Source: DASYPQ01 sp036006425 (GTDB lineage Bacteria; Planctomycetota; UBA1135; GCA-002686595). Taken from it: a DNA stretch of 64,000 nucleotides. The DNA is taken from NCBI GenBank assembly GCA_036006425.1, contig DASYPQ010000027.1:288423-352422 (forward strand), written 5' to 3'. Shown in pieces: positions 43,296 to 51,021 of the stretch. Each line of letters begins with the position of its first letter. Positions within the stretch are counted from its first letter, which is position 1. The translations under genes were made by a program, and so were the position numbers. The notes beneath the pieces were generated by a model. That model was not told the origin of the DNA. It did no database searches and saw only the letters and a program-made list of their open reading frames with translations.

Positions 43296-44378
43296 ATGCA
43301 GTTCGCACCTTCGCTGGTCGAGAAGCTCAGGAGCCAAGCGCAGCGATTCGAGGCGCTGACCGAGCTCATCTCGACCCCCGAGGTCGCGACCGACGGAAGG
43401 CGTCTTCCGGTGCTGCTCCAGGAGCGCGGCGCTCTCCAGGCCTCGGCCGATCTCGCCAAGCGCCTCGAGGATCTCCAGCGCCGGCGCGCCGAAGCCGAGC
43501 GGATCCTCGCCGAGGCGCATCCGGATCCCGATCTCGCCGGGCTCGCGCGGGAGGATCTCGCCGCGATCGAGCCGCTCGAGGAATCGCTCGACCGCGAGAT
43601 CAAGGAGCAGCTGATCGCCGAGCCCGAGGACTCGCGGCGCAAGGTGATCGTCGAGATCCGCGCCGGGACCGGCGGCGACGAGGCGACGCTGTTCGCGCGC
43701 GACCTCTACGACCTGTACCGGAAGTACTTCGAGGCCCGGCGCTGGAAGGTCGAGGACCTCGAGGTCGCGACGTCCGACCTCGGCGGCTTCAAGGACGTCG
43801 TGTTCGCGGTCGAGGGCGACGGCGCGTGGCGCAGGCTGCAGCACGAATCCGGGGGCCACCGCGTGCAGCGGGTGCCGAAGACCGAGGCCCAGGGGCGGAT
43901 CCACACGTCCGCCGCGACCGTCGCGGTGCTCCCCGAGGCCGAGGAAGTCGACGTGCACGTGCGGCCCGAGGACCTGCGCATCGACACGATGCGCGCGGGC
44001 GGCGCCGGCGGACAGCACGTGAACAAGACGGAGTCGGCCGTGCGGATCACGCACCTTCCTTCGGGCACCGTCGTCGTCTGCCAGGACGAGCGCAGCCAGC
44101 AGAAGAACAAGGCGCGCGCGATGCGGATCCTCCTGACGCGGATCCATGAAGCGGAGCGGCAGCGCCTGCACGCGGAGCGCGCCGCCGAGCGCAAGCTGCA
44201 GGTGGGAACGGGCGACCGCAACGAGCGGATCCGGACGTACAACTTTCCGCAGAACCGCGTGACGGACCACCGCGTGAACGAGAACTATTCGCTGGAGCAC
44301 GTCCTGGCGGGGAAGCTCGATCCCATCCTCGACGCGCTCGAGGCGCTCGATCGCGAGGAGCGCATCAAGAACCTGTGA
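43296..44378 (+). CDS. prfA: peptide chain release factor 1
   Basis: 360 residues, full length. The GGQ motif is at residues 238-240 (RAGGAGGQHVNKT), which PrmC methylates on its Gln. The rest follows RF1: domain 1 helices to about residue 110, then the codon-recognition region. It releases peptides at UAA and UAG. The next gene, prmC, begins with a GTGA overlap. A 23-base imperfect inverted repeat (43268-43290) ends five bases before the ATG, where a ribosome-binding site would be expected. Confidence 0.95.
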   Translation: MQFAPSLVEKLRSQAQRFEALTELISTPEVATDGRRLPVLLQERGALQASADLAKRLEDLQRRRAEAERILAEAHPDPDLAGLAREDLAAIEPLEESLDREIKEQLIAEPEDSRRKVIVEIRAGTGGDEATLFARDLYDLYRKYFEARRWKVEDLEVATSDLGGFKDVVFAVEGDGAWRRLQHESGGHRVQRVPKTEAQGRIHTSAATVAVLPEAEEVDVHVRPEDLRIDTMRAGGAGGQHVNKTESAVRITHLPSGTVVVCQDERSQQKNKARAMRILLTRIHEAERQRLHAERAAERKLQVGTGDRNERIRTYNFPQNRVTDHRVNENYSLEHVLAGKLDPILDALEALDREERIKNL

Positions 44379-45238
44379 GCGCGCCCGAGGTTCCCCGGAG
44401 CGCGGCCGACATGGTCCGCATGGCGCGCGAGTTCCTCGAGCGCAAGGGGGTGGAGGCCGCGCGGCTCGAAGCCGAGCTCCTCGTCGCGCACGCGCTCTCC
44501 CTCGACCGGCTCCAGCTGTTCCTGCAGTTCGACCGCCCGGTCGGCCCCGCCGAGGTCGACCGCGCGCGCGATCTCCTCGTGCGCCGCGGCCGGCGCGAAC
44601 CGACGGCGTACATCGTCGGAGCGCGCGAGTTCTACGGCCGCACGTTCCGCGTCGGCCCGGGCGTGCTGATCCCGCGGCCGGAGACGGAGCACCTCGTCGA
44701 CCGCGCGATCGAGATCGGCCGCGCGACCCTGGACCGGCCGTTGCGCATCGCCGACCTCGGCACGGGGAGCGGATGCATCGCGATCACGCTCGCGCTCGAG
44801 CTCCCGGGCGCGACGGTCCTGGCGCTCGACGCCTCGGGAGCGGCCGTCCTGTGCGCGCGCGAGAATGCGCTCGGGCTGGCAGCGACGCTCGAAGTCGTCG
44901 AGGGCGACGGGCTCGCGACCCTCGCGGAAGCCGGACGCTTCGATCTCGTCGTCAGCAATCCGCCGTACGTCGCCCGCGAGGAGCGCGCGTCGCTCGCGCC
45001 CGAGGTCCGCGAGCACGAGCCCGAGATCGCGCTCTTCGCGCCCGCGGGGGACACGGACTTCTGGGTGCGCACCCTCCTCGAGCGCGCGCGGGACTGGCTC
45101 GCGCCGGGCGGGGCTCTGCTCGTCGAGCTCGGTCTCGGGCAGGCGGCGCGCGTCCGCCCGATCGCCGAGCGACTCGGCTGGAAGGTCGCGTTCCACCGCG
45201 ACTTGGCCGGGATCGAGCGTCTGCTGGAAGCGCGCTAG
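44375..45238 (+). CDS. prmC: release factor glutamine methyltransferase PrmC
   Basis: 287 residues, GTG overlapping the prfA stop. The N-terminal helical substrate domain is followed by the SAM domain with IADLGTGSGCIAITLA and the catalytic NPPY motif (VVSNPPYVA), which identifies Gln/Asn N5 methyltransferases. It methylates the Gln of the GGQ in RF1 and RF2; the overlap with prfA is the classic arrangement. Its stop shares a CTAG with the convergent sterol-desaturase gene. Confidence 0.95.
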   Translation: MSAPEVPRSAADMVRMAREFLERKGVEAARLEAELLVAHALSLDRLQLFLQFDRPVGPAEVDRARDLLVRRGRREPTAYIVGAREFYGRTFRVGPGVLIPRPETEHLVDRAIEIGRATLDRPLRIADLGTGSGCIAITLALELPGATVLALDASGAAVLCARENALGLAATLEVVEGDGLATLAEAGRFDLVVSNPPYVAREERASLAPEVREHEPEIALFAPAGDTDFWVRTLLERARDWLAPGGALLVELGLGQAARVRPIAERLGWKVAFHRDLAGIERLLEAR

Positions 45239-46011
45239 ACGCCGAGCAGCATCCGCGGCGCTTCGCGCGCCTCGAGCGGTTCGCCGAGACCGAGCGGGAA
45301 CGACGACGTCGTCGTGCACGGATCGACGTACGTGCCGAACATGCGGTCCCACATCGGGAAGATCGGCGCGAGGTTCTTGCCGCGGTGGAGCGTCGCGGCG
45401 TGGTGGATGCGGTGGTACGGCGGCGTCACGAACCAGCGGCGCAAGGGACCGAGCGTGCAGCGCAGGTTCGTGTGCTCCCAGAACTGCACGAAGAGACCGA
45501 TCGCGTACGCGGCGCCGGTCTGCAGCGGGCTCAGCCGGAAGAGCAGCATCGGCACGGCGGCCTGCGGGATGTTGTAGAGGAGCGAGTGCAGGAAGCTCGT
45601 GCGGAAGCCGGAGAACCAGTACAGCTGCTCGACGGTGTGGTGCCAGGCGTGCGTGCGCCACATCGTCTCGAAGCGGTGCTGCGCGCGGTGGATCCAGTAC
45701 AGGATGAAGTCGACGACGACGAGCGCGAGCGCGATCCGGATGGAGCCCGGAAGCTTCTGCATCGCCGCGAGCGGCCCGCTCGCGAGGCGCGCGTCCGCCG
45801 GTCCGAGGGTCCCGGTGACGGCGTGCGTCGCCAGCCGGTTCATCGCGACGGCGAGCGCGAACGAGAGGAGATCGGCGCGCAGGTGAGCGCGCCGGTCGAT
45901 CGTGCGCGCCGGCCAGAAGCGCTCCGACGTCTCGAAGAGCAGCACCAGGGCCAGGAACGCCGCGATCTCGCAGTCCTGAGGGTCTGCGAGCACCCCAAGA
46001 AGGTTCGACAC
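45235..46011 (-). CDS. sterol desaturase / fatty acid hydroxylase family membrane protein
   Basis: 258 residues, GTG start. Four to five hydrophobic segments surround the di-iron histidine clusters HRAQH, HAWHH and HRIHH typical of this superfamily, with VPPYHRIHH near the end. Such enzymes hydroxylate or desaturate sterols, carotenoids or acyl chains with O2. Some bacterial members act on ether lipids or ornithine lipids. The substrate is unknown. PilZ-domain gene upstream, 11 bases away, same strand. Confidence 0.85.
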   Translation of the reverse strand: MSNLLGVLADPQDCEIAAFLALVLLFETSERFWPARTIDRRAHLRADLLSFALAVAMNRLATHAVTGTLGPADARLASGPLAAMQKLPGSIRIALALVVVDFILYWIHRAQHRFETMWRTHAWHHTVEQLYWFSGFRTSFLHSLLYNIPQAAVPMLLFRLSPLQTGAAYAIGLFVQFWEHTNLRCTLGPLRRWFVTPPYHRIHHAATLHRGKNLAPIFPMWDRMFGTYVDPCTTTSSFPLGLGEPLEAREAPRMLLGV

Positions 46012-46022
46012 CGCGCGGAAGA

Positions 46023-46412
46023 CTACCGGGTGCCGCCGGTCCTGGCCACGAACTCTTCGATCGTGCGGCGATCGGCTTCGGCCATCTCGTGCATGAACAC
46101 TGCGACTTCGTAGTGCTCGACGGCTTTCGCGATTTTCTCGCAGCGCACGACGGCGCCGTGGCCGCCGATGCGGCGCAGCCCGGCCTGCACCGGCAGGCTT
46201 ACCGAAAGTTCAAGCACGGTCATCAGCGGGATCGGGCGGTCGAGGAAGAAGCACACTCCCGCGCGGCTGATGTCGCGCAGGCGTGCCTCGCTCCGGCCGC
46301 CCGCGAGGTTCACCGTGACCGGGAGCTCGGCACCCGCGCGCGACCACCTGCGGCGCTCGCGTCCCGAGGGATCGACCTTCGCGTCGGCGGGCTTGGGGGG
46401 TCGGCTGGGCAT
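46023..46412 (-). CDS. PilZ-domain protein
   Basis: 129 residues from ATG 46412; a longer frame to 46541 would run over the ssb start and is not used. The PilZ motif is (E)RRRWSRA at the N-terminus (RxxxR) with the D-S-G variant DISRAGVCFFLD. It likely binds cyclic di-GMP or is a degenerate member, since the second motif is DxSRxG. The 127-base gap to ssb holds a TATCAA near 46430 as a possible -10. Confidence 0.75.
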   Translation of the reverse strand: MPSRPPKPADAKVDPSGRERRRWSRAGAELPVTVNLAGGRSEARLRDISRAGVCFFLDRPIPLMTVLELSVSLPVQAGLRRIGGHGAVVRCEKIAKAVEHYEVAVFMHEMAEADRRTIEEFVARTGGTR

Positions 46413-46539
46413 CTGGAGGCGTGCGGGTCTTGATACCGGAATCCGCTGGTAGGCGCCAGACAGTCCCGGCGATTCCAAGGCGTGCACGCGGGGGCTAGAC
46501 TCCGGGCACGCGCACGACGATCCACCGAGGAGAACGGAC

Positions 46540-47013
46540 ATGGCGAGCTACAACAAGGTGATCTTGATGGGGAACCTGACGCGGGACCCCGAGCTCCGCT
46601 TCACGGCGAACAACATGGCGATCTGCAAGTTCGGGCTCGCGGTGAACCGCCGCTTCAAGGACGGCGCGAGCGGCGAATGGAAGGAAGAGCCGACCTTCGT
46701 CGACATCACGATCTTCGGCGCGCGCGCGGAGCCGTTCGCGAAGTACCACACGAAGGGCAAGCCCGCGTTCATCGAGGGCTCGTTGCGCCTCGACACGTGG
46801 GACGACAAGAACGGCGGCGGGAAGCGCAGCAAGCTGTACGTCGTCGCGGACAACTGGGAGTTCGTTGGCGGTGGGGGCGGCGGCGGAGCGGGCGGCGGCG
46901 GAGGAGGCGGGCGCGGCGAGCGTTCGGCGTCTCCCGGCGAAGGCGCGGACGCCGGCGCGAGCGCTCCCGAGCGCGAGCCCGAGTTCCAGCAGGTCGACGA
47001 CACGCCGTTCTGA
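46540..47013 (+). CDS. ssb: single-stranded DNA-binding protein
   Basis: 157 residues with GAGGAG upstream. The OB-fold begins MASYNKVILMGNLTRDPELRFT, continuing IEGSLRLDTWDD and KLYVVADNWEFV. A Gly-only linker follows (residues about 110-125), then an acidic tip ending DDTPF, the docking peptide for DNA repair partners. Binds and protects single-stranded DNA. A TAGACT at 46496-46501 with a TTCCAA 17 bases upstream gives a candidate promoter and a leader of about 32 bases. Confidence 0.94.
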   Translation: MASYNKVILMGNLTRDPELRFTANNMAICKFGLAVNRRFKDGASGEWKEEPTFVDITIFGARAEPFAKYHTKGKPAFIEGSLRLDTWDDKNGGGKRSKLYVVADNWEFVGGGGGGGAGGGGGGGRGERSASPGEGADAGASAPEREPEFQQVDDTPF

Positions 47014-47017
47014 GCGC

Positions 47018-47713
47018 ATGAAAGTCGTCGTGCGGCTCTTCGCGCAGCTGCGGGAGCGCGCCGGACGGAACGAGATCGCACTCGAGAACCTGCCCGACGC
47101 GCTCGACGTCGGCGCATTGAAGCGCGAGATCGAACGGCGCCATCCCGGGCTCGGCAGTCTCGCGCAGGTGCGCGGCGCCGTCGGCACGGAGTACGTCGCC
47201 GAGACGCGGCGGCTCGCGGAGGGCGAGACGCTCGCGCTGATCCCGCCGGTGTCGGGCGGCACGAGCGAGCGCGAGCTCGAGCACGGCGTGTTCGAGCTGC
47301 GCGCCGGTGCGCTCGACGCGGAGGAGGCCCAGGACCTCGTGCGCGACGCGCACTACGGCGCGATCGCGACGTTCATCGGCACGACGCGCGCGATGAGCCG
47401 CGGAAGGGAAGTCGTGCGGCTCGAGTACGAGGCCTTCGACGCGATGACCGGCGCCGAGATGGCGCGGATCTTCGAGCGCTGCCGCACGCACGTCGCGACG
47501 TCGCCGGAGCGGACGCTGCGGATGCTCGTGCACCATCGGATCGGGACGGTCGAGGTCGGCGAGCCGTCGGTCGTGATCGCGGTCGCCAGCCCGCACCGCG
47601 ACGCGGCGTTCACGGCGTGCCGGTTCCTGATCGACGAGCTCAAGCAGTCGATGCCGATCTGGAAGAAGGAGATCTACGCCGACGGCGAAGAGTGGATCGG
47701 CGAGAGATCCTGA
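47018..47713 (+). CDS. fused molybdopterin synthase small and large subunits (MoaD-MoaE)
   Basis: 231 residues. Residues 1-81 are MoaD-like (ubiquitin fold, ending LIPPVSGG with Gly80-Gly81); residues about 90-231 are MoaE-like with IATFIGTTRA, LEYEAFDAMTG, HRIGTVEVGEPSV and the lysines of MPIWKKEIYADG. In separate proteins the MoaD Gly-Gly C-terminus carries the thiocarboxylate sulfur; here it is internal. M. tuberculosis MoaX is a comparable fusion that needs cleavage after this Gly-Gly. It makes molybdopterin from precursor Z. The ATG lies four bases after ssb. Confidence 0.9.
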   Translation: MKVVVRLFAQLRERAGRNEIALENLPDALDVGALKREIERRHPGLGSLAQVRGAVGTEYVAETRRLAEGETLALIPPVSGGTSERELEHGVFELRAGALDAEEAQDLVRDAHYGAIATFIGTTRAMSRGREVVRLEYEAFDAMTGAEMARIFERCRTHVATSPERTLRMLVHHRIGTVEVGEPSVVIAVASPHRDAAFTACRFLIDELKQSMPIWKKEIYADGEEWIGERS

Positions 47714-47731
47714 CCGCTCGCGCGCCCGCTC

Positions 47732-47759
47732 TTGAGGAACCATCCCGGTTCCGTACTCT
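47732..47759 (+). promoter_or_regulatory. candidate promoter of the ETF-QO gene
   Basis: TTGAGG, 16-base spacer, TACTCT (47754-47759). Predicted start of transcription about ten bases before the ATG at 47776. Confidence 0.5.
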
Positions 47760-47775
47760 GTCGCGCCCGTCTTCG

Positions 47776-49476
47776 ATGCCCGGTCCCATCCAATTCTCTC
47801 TGAACGCCAAGGACGTCGAGCGCGACGAGCTCCCGGTCGACGTCGTCCTCGTCGGCGCGGGGCCGGCGAACCTCGCGTGCGCGATCCATCTCCAGCGCCT
47901 CCTCAAGGAGCGCGGGCTCGCGGACAAGACGATCCTCGTCCTCGAGAAGGGCGCCGAAGTCGGCGACCACACGCTCTCCGGCGCGGTCATGAATCCGCGC
48001 GGCATGGCCGAGCTCTTCCCGGACTGGCGCGAACGCGGCTGCCCGGTCGAGTGCGACGTCACGTGGGACGGTCTCGAGGTCATGCTCCCGAAGGGACGTC
48101 ACCAGCGGCTCACCGGGCTTCTCGTTCCGCCGCAGCTCAAGAACAAGGGCAAGGTCATCGTCTCGCTGAACCGCGTCGTGCGCTGGATGAAGGAGCAGGC
48201 GGAAGCCGCGGGCGTCCAGGTCTACCCCGGCTTCGCCGCGGCGGAGATCCTCTTCGAGGAGACGAACGGCGTCGAGCGCGTCGCCGGCGTCGTCACGCGC
48301 GACTCGGGACTCGACAAGCACGGCGAGCGCAAGGGCAACTACCAGCCCGGCATGGTCGTCCGCGCGAACGTCACCGTCTTCGGCGAAGGCCCGCGCGGAC
48401 ATCTCGCGAAGCATCTCGTCAAGCGCCACCACCTCGACGCCGGCAAGAACCCGCAGACGTACGGCACCGGCATCAAGGAGCTCTGGGAGATCCCCGCGGA
48501 GCGCGGGAAGGAATGGCTCGGCGGCGTCGTGCACACGATGGGGTATCCGCTCGGCACGGACGGCTACGGCGGCGGCTGGATCTACGGGCTCCCGGAGAAC
48601 CGCCTCTCGATCGGCTACGTGATCGGCCTCGACCACCACGACGCGCAGCTCGACCCGCACGCGCTCTTCGTGCAGTGGAAGCAGCACCCGGCGATCGCCG
48701 CGATCCTCGCGGGCGGCAAGGTGCTGCGCTACGGCGCGAAGACCGTCCCCGAAGGCGGCTACTTCTCGATGCCGAAGCTCTTCGGCGACGGCTACGTGCT
48801 CGTCGGCGACACCGCCGGATTCCTGAACGCATCGGTGCTCAAGGGGATCCACCTCGCGATCCGCTCGGGGATGCTCGCAGCGGAAGCGATCGCCGAATCG
48901 ATCGCGTCCGGCGACGCGTCGGCCGCGAAGCTCGCGCGCTATGGCGAGCTCTTCGAGGCTTCGTGGGCGCGCGAGGAGCTCTGGCGCGTCCGCAACTGGC
49001 GCCAGGCGTTCGACCAGGGCCTCTTCGCCGGCATGCTCGACGCCGGCGTGCAGATGCTGACGGGAGGACGCGGTCTCGTGAAGCGCCGCGGCGGCCACGC
49101 CGACCACGAGACGATGCACCCGGTCGCGCGCTCGCGCATGCAGAAGCCCGCCTACGACGGCGAGCTCGCGATGGACAAGCTCACGGACGTCTACCACTCG
49201 GGCACCGTCCACGAGGAGGACCAGCGCCCGCACCTCCTCGTGCTCGACACGAAGCTCTGCGTCGAGCGCTGCACCGCCGAGTACGGCAATCCGTGCCAGC
49301 ACTTCTGTCCGGCCGCCGTGTACGAGTGGCCGACCGAGGCGTCGGCCCGCCCCGGACCCGTGATCAACTTCAGCAACTGCGTCCACTGCAAGACCTGCGA
49401 CATCGCCGATCCCTACGAGAACATCGAGTGGGTGGTCCCCGAGGGCGGCGGCGGTCCCAAGTACGTCGACCTCTAG
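47776..49476 (+). CDS. electron transfer flavoprotein-ubiquinone oxidoreductase
   Basis: 566 residues, close to the ETF-QO norm. The N-terminal FAD motif DVVLVGAGPANLACAIHL, the GEGPRGHL loop, the quinone-site region LDHHDAQLDPHA, LVGDTAGFLNAS, and two C-terminal Cys clusters (CVERCTAEYG...CQHFC, NCVHCKTCDI) binding a 4Fe-4S centre. It passes electrons from ETF to the quinone pool at the membrane. No etfAB in the window. Followed by the aminopeptidase gene 21 bases on. Confidence 0.93.
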   Translation: MPGPIQFSLNAKDVERDELPVDVVLVGAGPANLACAIHLQRLLKERGLADKTILVLEKGAEVGDHTLSGAVMNPRGMAELFPDWRERGCPVECDVTWDGLEVMLPKGRHQRLTGLLVPPQLKNKGKVIVSLNRVVRWMKEQAEAAGVQVYPGFAAAEILFEETNGVERVAGVVTRDSGLDKHGERKGNYQPGMVVRANVTVFGEGPRGHLAKHLVKRHHLDAGKNPQTYGTGIKELWEIPAERGKEWLGGVVHTMGYPLGTDGYGGGWIYGLPENRLSIGYVIGLDHHDAQLDPHALFVQWKQHPAIAAILAGGKVLRYGAKTVPEGGYFSMPKLFGDGYVLVGDTAGFLNASVLKGIHLAIRSGMLAAEAIAESIASGDASAAKLARYGELFEASWAREELWRVRNWRQAFDQGLFAGMLDAGVQMLTGGRGLVKRRGGHADHETMHPVARSRMQKPAYDGELAMDKLTDVYHSGTVHEEDQRPHLLVLDTKLCVERCTAEYGNPCQHFCPAAVYEWPTEASARPGPVINFSNCVHCKTCDIADPYENIEWVVPEGGGGPKYVDL

Positions 49477-49497
49477 CCACCAGGCATCCACCGACCG

Positions 49498-50961
49498 ATG
49501 AAACTCACCGTTGCGCCTTCGTCGCGAAAGCTCTCCGAAACCGCCCTGCTCGTGCTGTTCGCCTTCGAGGGCGCGCGCCCCGAGCTTCCCGCCGGCGTCA
49601 AGCTCCCCGCGGGAGCGCTCGACGAGTTCAAGGGCGAGTTCCGCGAGACGCGGATCGCCGACGCGATCGCCGGCCCCGCGAAGCGCGTGCTCGCGGTCGG
49701 GCTCGGCAAGAAGGAGACGCTCGATGCGGAGCGCGTGCGCCGCGGCGCCGCGATCGGCGTCCAGCGCGCGGAGGGCGCTCCCGCCGCGACGTGCACGATC
49801 GTCGCCGACGACGCGACGGTCGCCGCGCTGGGCGGAGCCGAGCGCGCGGGCATCGCGCTCGCGGAGGGCGCGATCCTCGGCTCGTACCGGTTCGAGAAGG
49901 GGAAGAGCAAGACGAAGCCGGCGCGGCTCGCGAGCACGACGCTCGTCGGCGCCGGCGCGACGTTCGCGCGCGGGGTCGAGCGCGGGACGATCACCGCGAA
50001 TGCGAACGCCTTCGTGCGCGATCTCCAGAACCAGCCCGCGAATCTCCTGACGCCGCGCGACCTCGCGAACGCGGCGAAGGGTCTCGCCCGCCGCGGCCGG
50101 ATCGCGTGCAGGATCGTCGACGAGAAGGAGATGAATCGCCTCGGCATGGGCCTCCTCCTCGGCGTCGCGCAGGGATCGCGGCAACCTCCGCGTCTCGTGC
50201 ACCTCACGTACAAGCCGAAGGGACGGTCGCGCGGGCGCGTCGCGCTCGTCGGCAAGGGCCTGACGTTCGACTCGGGCGGAATCAGCATCAAGCCGTCCTC
50301 GAAGATGGACGAGATGCGCTTCGACATGTCGGGAGCCGCGGCCGTCCTCGGCGTGTTCCAGGCGCTCGCGAAGCTCGACGTGCCGTGGGAAGTGCACGGG
50401 ATCACGCCGTGCACCGAGAACATGCCCGGCGGCGCCGCGACGAAGCCCGGCGACATCCACACGGCGATGAACGGGACGACCGTCGAGGTGCTCAACACGG
50501 ACGCCGAGGGGCGGCTCGTGCTCGCCGACGCGCTCTGCTACACGGTGTCGAAGCTGAAGCCGGACACGATCGTGGACCTCGCGACGCTGACCGGCGCCGT
50601 CGTCACGGCTCTCGGCCACGAGCTCTCCGGGATGTTCGCGACGACCGGGCGGCTGCGCGACGAGCTCCTCGCCGCGGGCGAGGAGACCGGCGAGAAGCTG
50701 TGGCCGCTCCCGCTGCTCGATCTGCACAAGGACGGGATGAAGGGCCTCTTCGCCGACCTGAAGAACATCAGCGGCGGCGACATGGGCGCGGGCTCGAGCG
50801 CGGGAGCCGCGTTCCTGGCGCCGTTCGTCGGCGAAACGGAGTGGGCGCACCTCGACATCGCCGGCACGGCGTGGGGCGGCTCCGCGCGCGACTGGGTCGG
50901 CGGACCGATGGGATCCGGCGTCGGGACGAGGCTGCTCGTGCGCTGGCTGGAAACCCGGTAG
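49498..50961 (+). CDS. pepA: leucyl aminopeptidase (M17)
   Basis: 487 residues. The M17 metal motif NTDAEGRLVLADAL, the LVGKGLTFDSGGISIKPS loop with the catalytic Lys, and DMSGAAAVLG are present. The N-terminal domain (residues 1-165) matches the family. A cytosolic two-metal enzyme that removes N-terminal residues; in E. coli PepA also binds DNA in XerCD recombination. The gene is closely linked to the ETF-QO gene. Confidence 0.94.
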   Translation: MKLTVAPSSRKLSETALLVLFAFEGARPELPAGVKLPAGALDEFKGEFRETRIADAIAGPAKRVLAVGLGKKETLDAERVRRGAAIGVQRAEGAPAATCTIVADDATVAALGGAERAGIALAEGAILGSYRFEKGKSKTKPARLASTTLVGAGATFARGVERGTITANANAFVRDLQNQPANLLTPRDLANAAKGLARRGRIACRIVDEKEMNRLGMGLLLGVAQGSRQPPRLVHLTYKPKGRSRGRVALVGKGLTFDSGGISIKPSSKMDEMRFDMSGAAAVLGVFQALAKLDVPWEVHGITPCTENMPGGAATKPGDIHTAMNGTTVEVLNTDAEGRLVLADALCYTVSKLKPDTIVDLATLTGAVVTALGHELSGMFATTGRLRDELLAAGEETGEKLWPLPLLDLHKDGMKGLFADLKNISGGDMGAGSSAGAAFLAPFVGETEWAHLDIAGTAWGGSARDWVGGPMGSGVGTRLLVRWLETR

Positions 50962-51021
50962 CTCGCGCGGTCGGCTGCAGTAGGCCCTCCGACCAGAGAG
51001 GCCCACAAGGAGGGCGCGGAG

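Noticed and set aside
46020..46025. Minus-strand TAGTCT eight bases before the sterol-desaturase-like GTG as another leaderless -10
   Set aside because: The TAG is the stop codon of the PilZ gene on the same strand, so the match is confounded by coding sequence.
46413..46541. A longer PilZ protein starting at 46541
   Set aside because: It would cross the divergent ssb promoter and start codon; the ATG at 46412 gives a normal PilZ protein.
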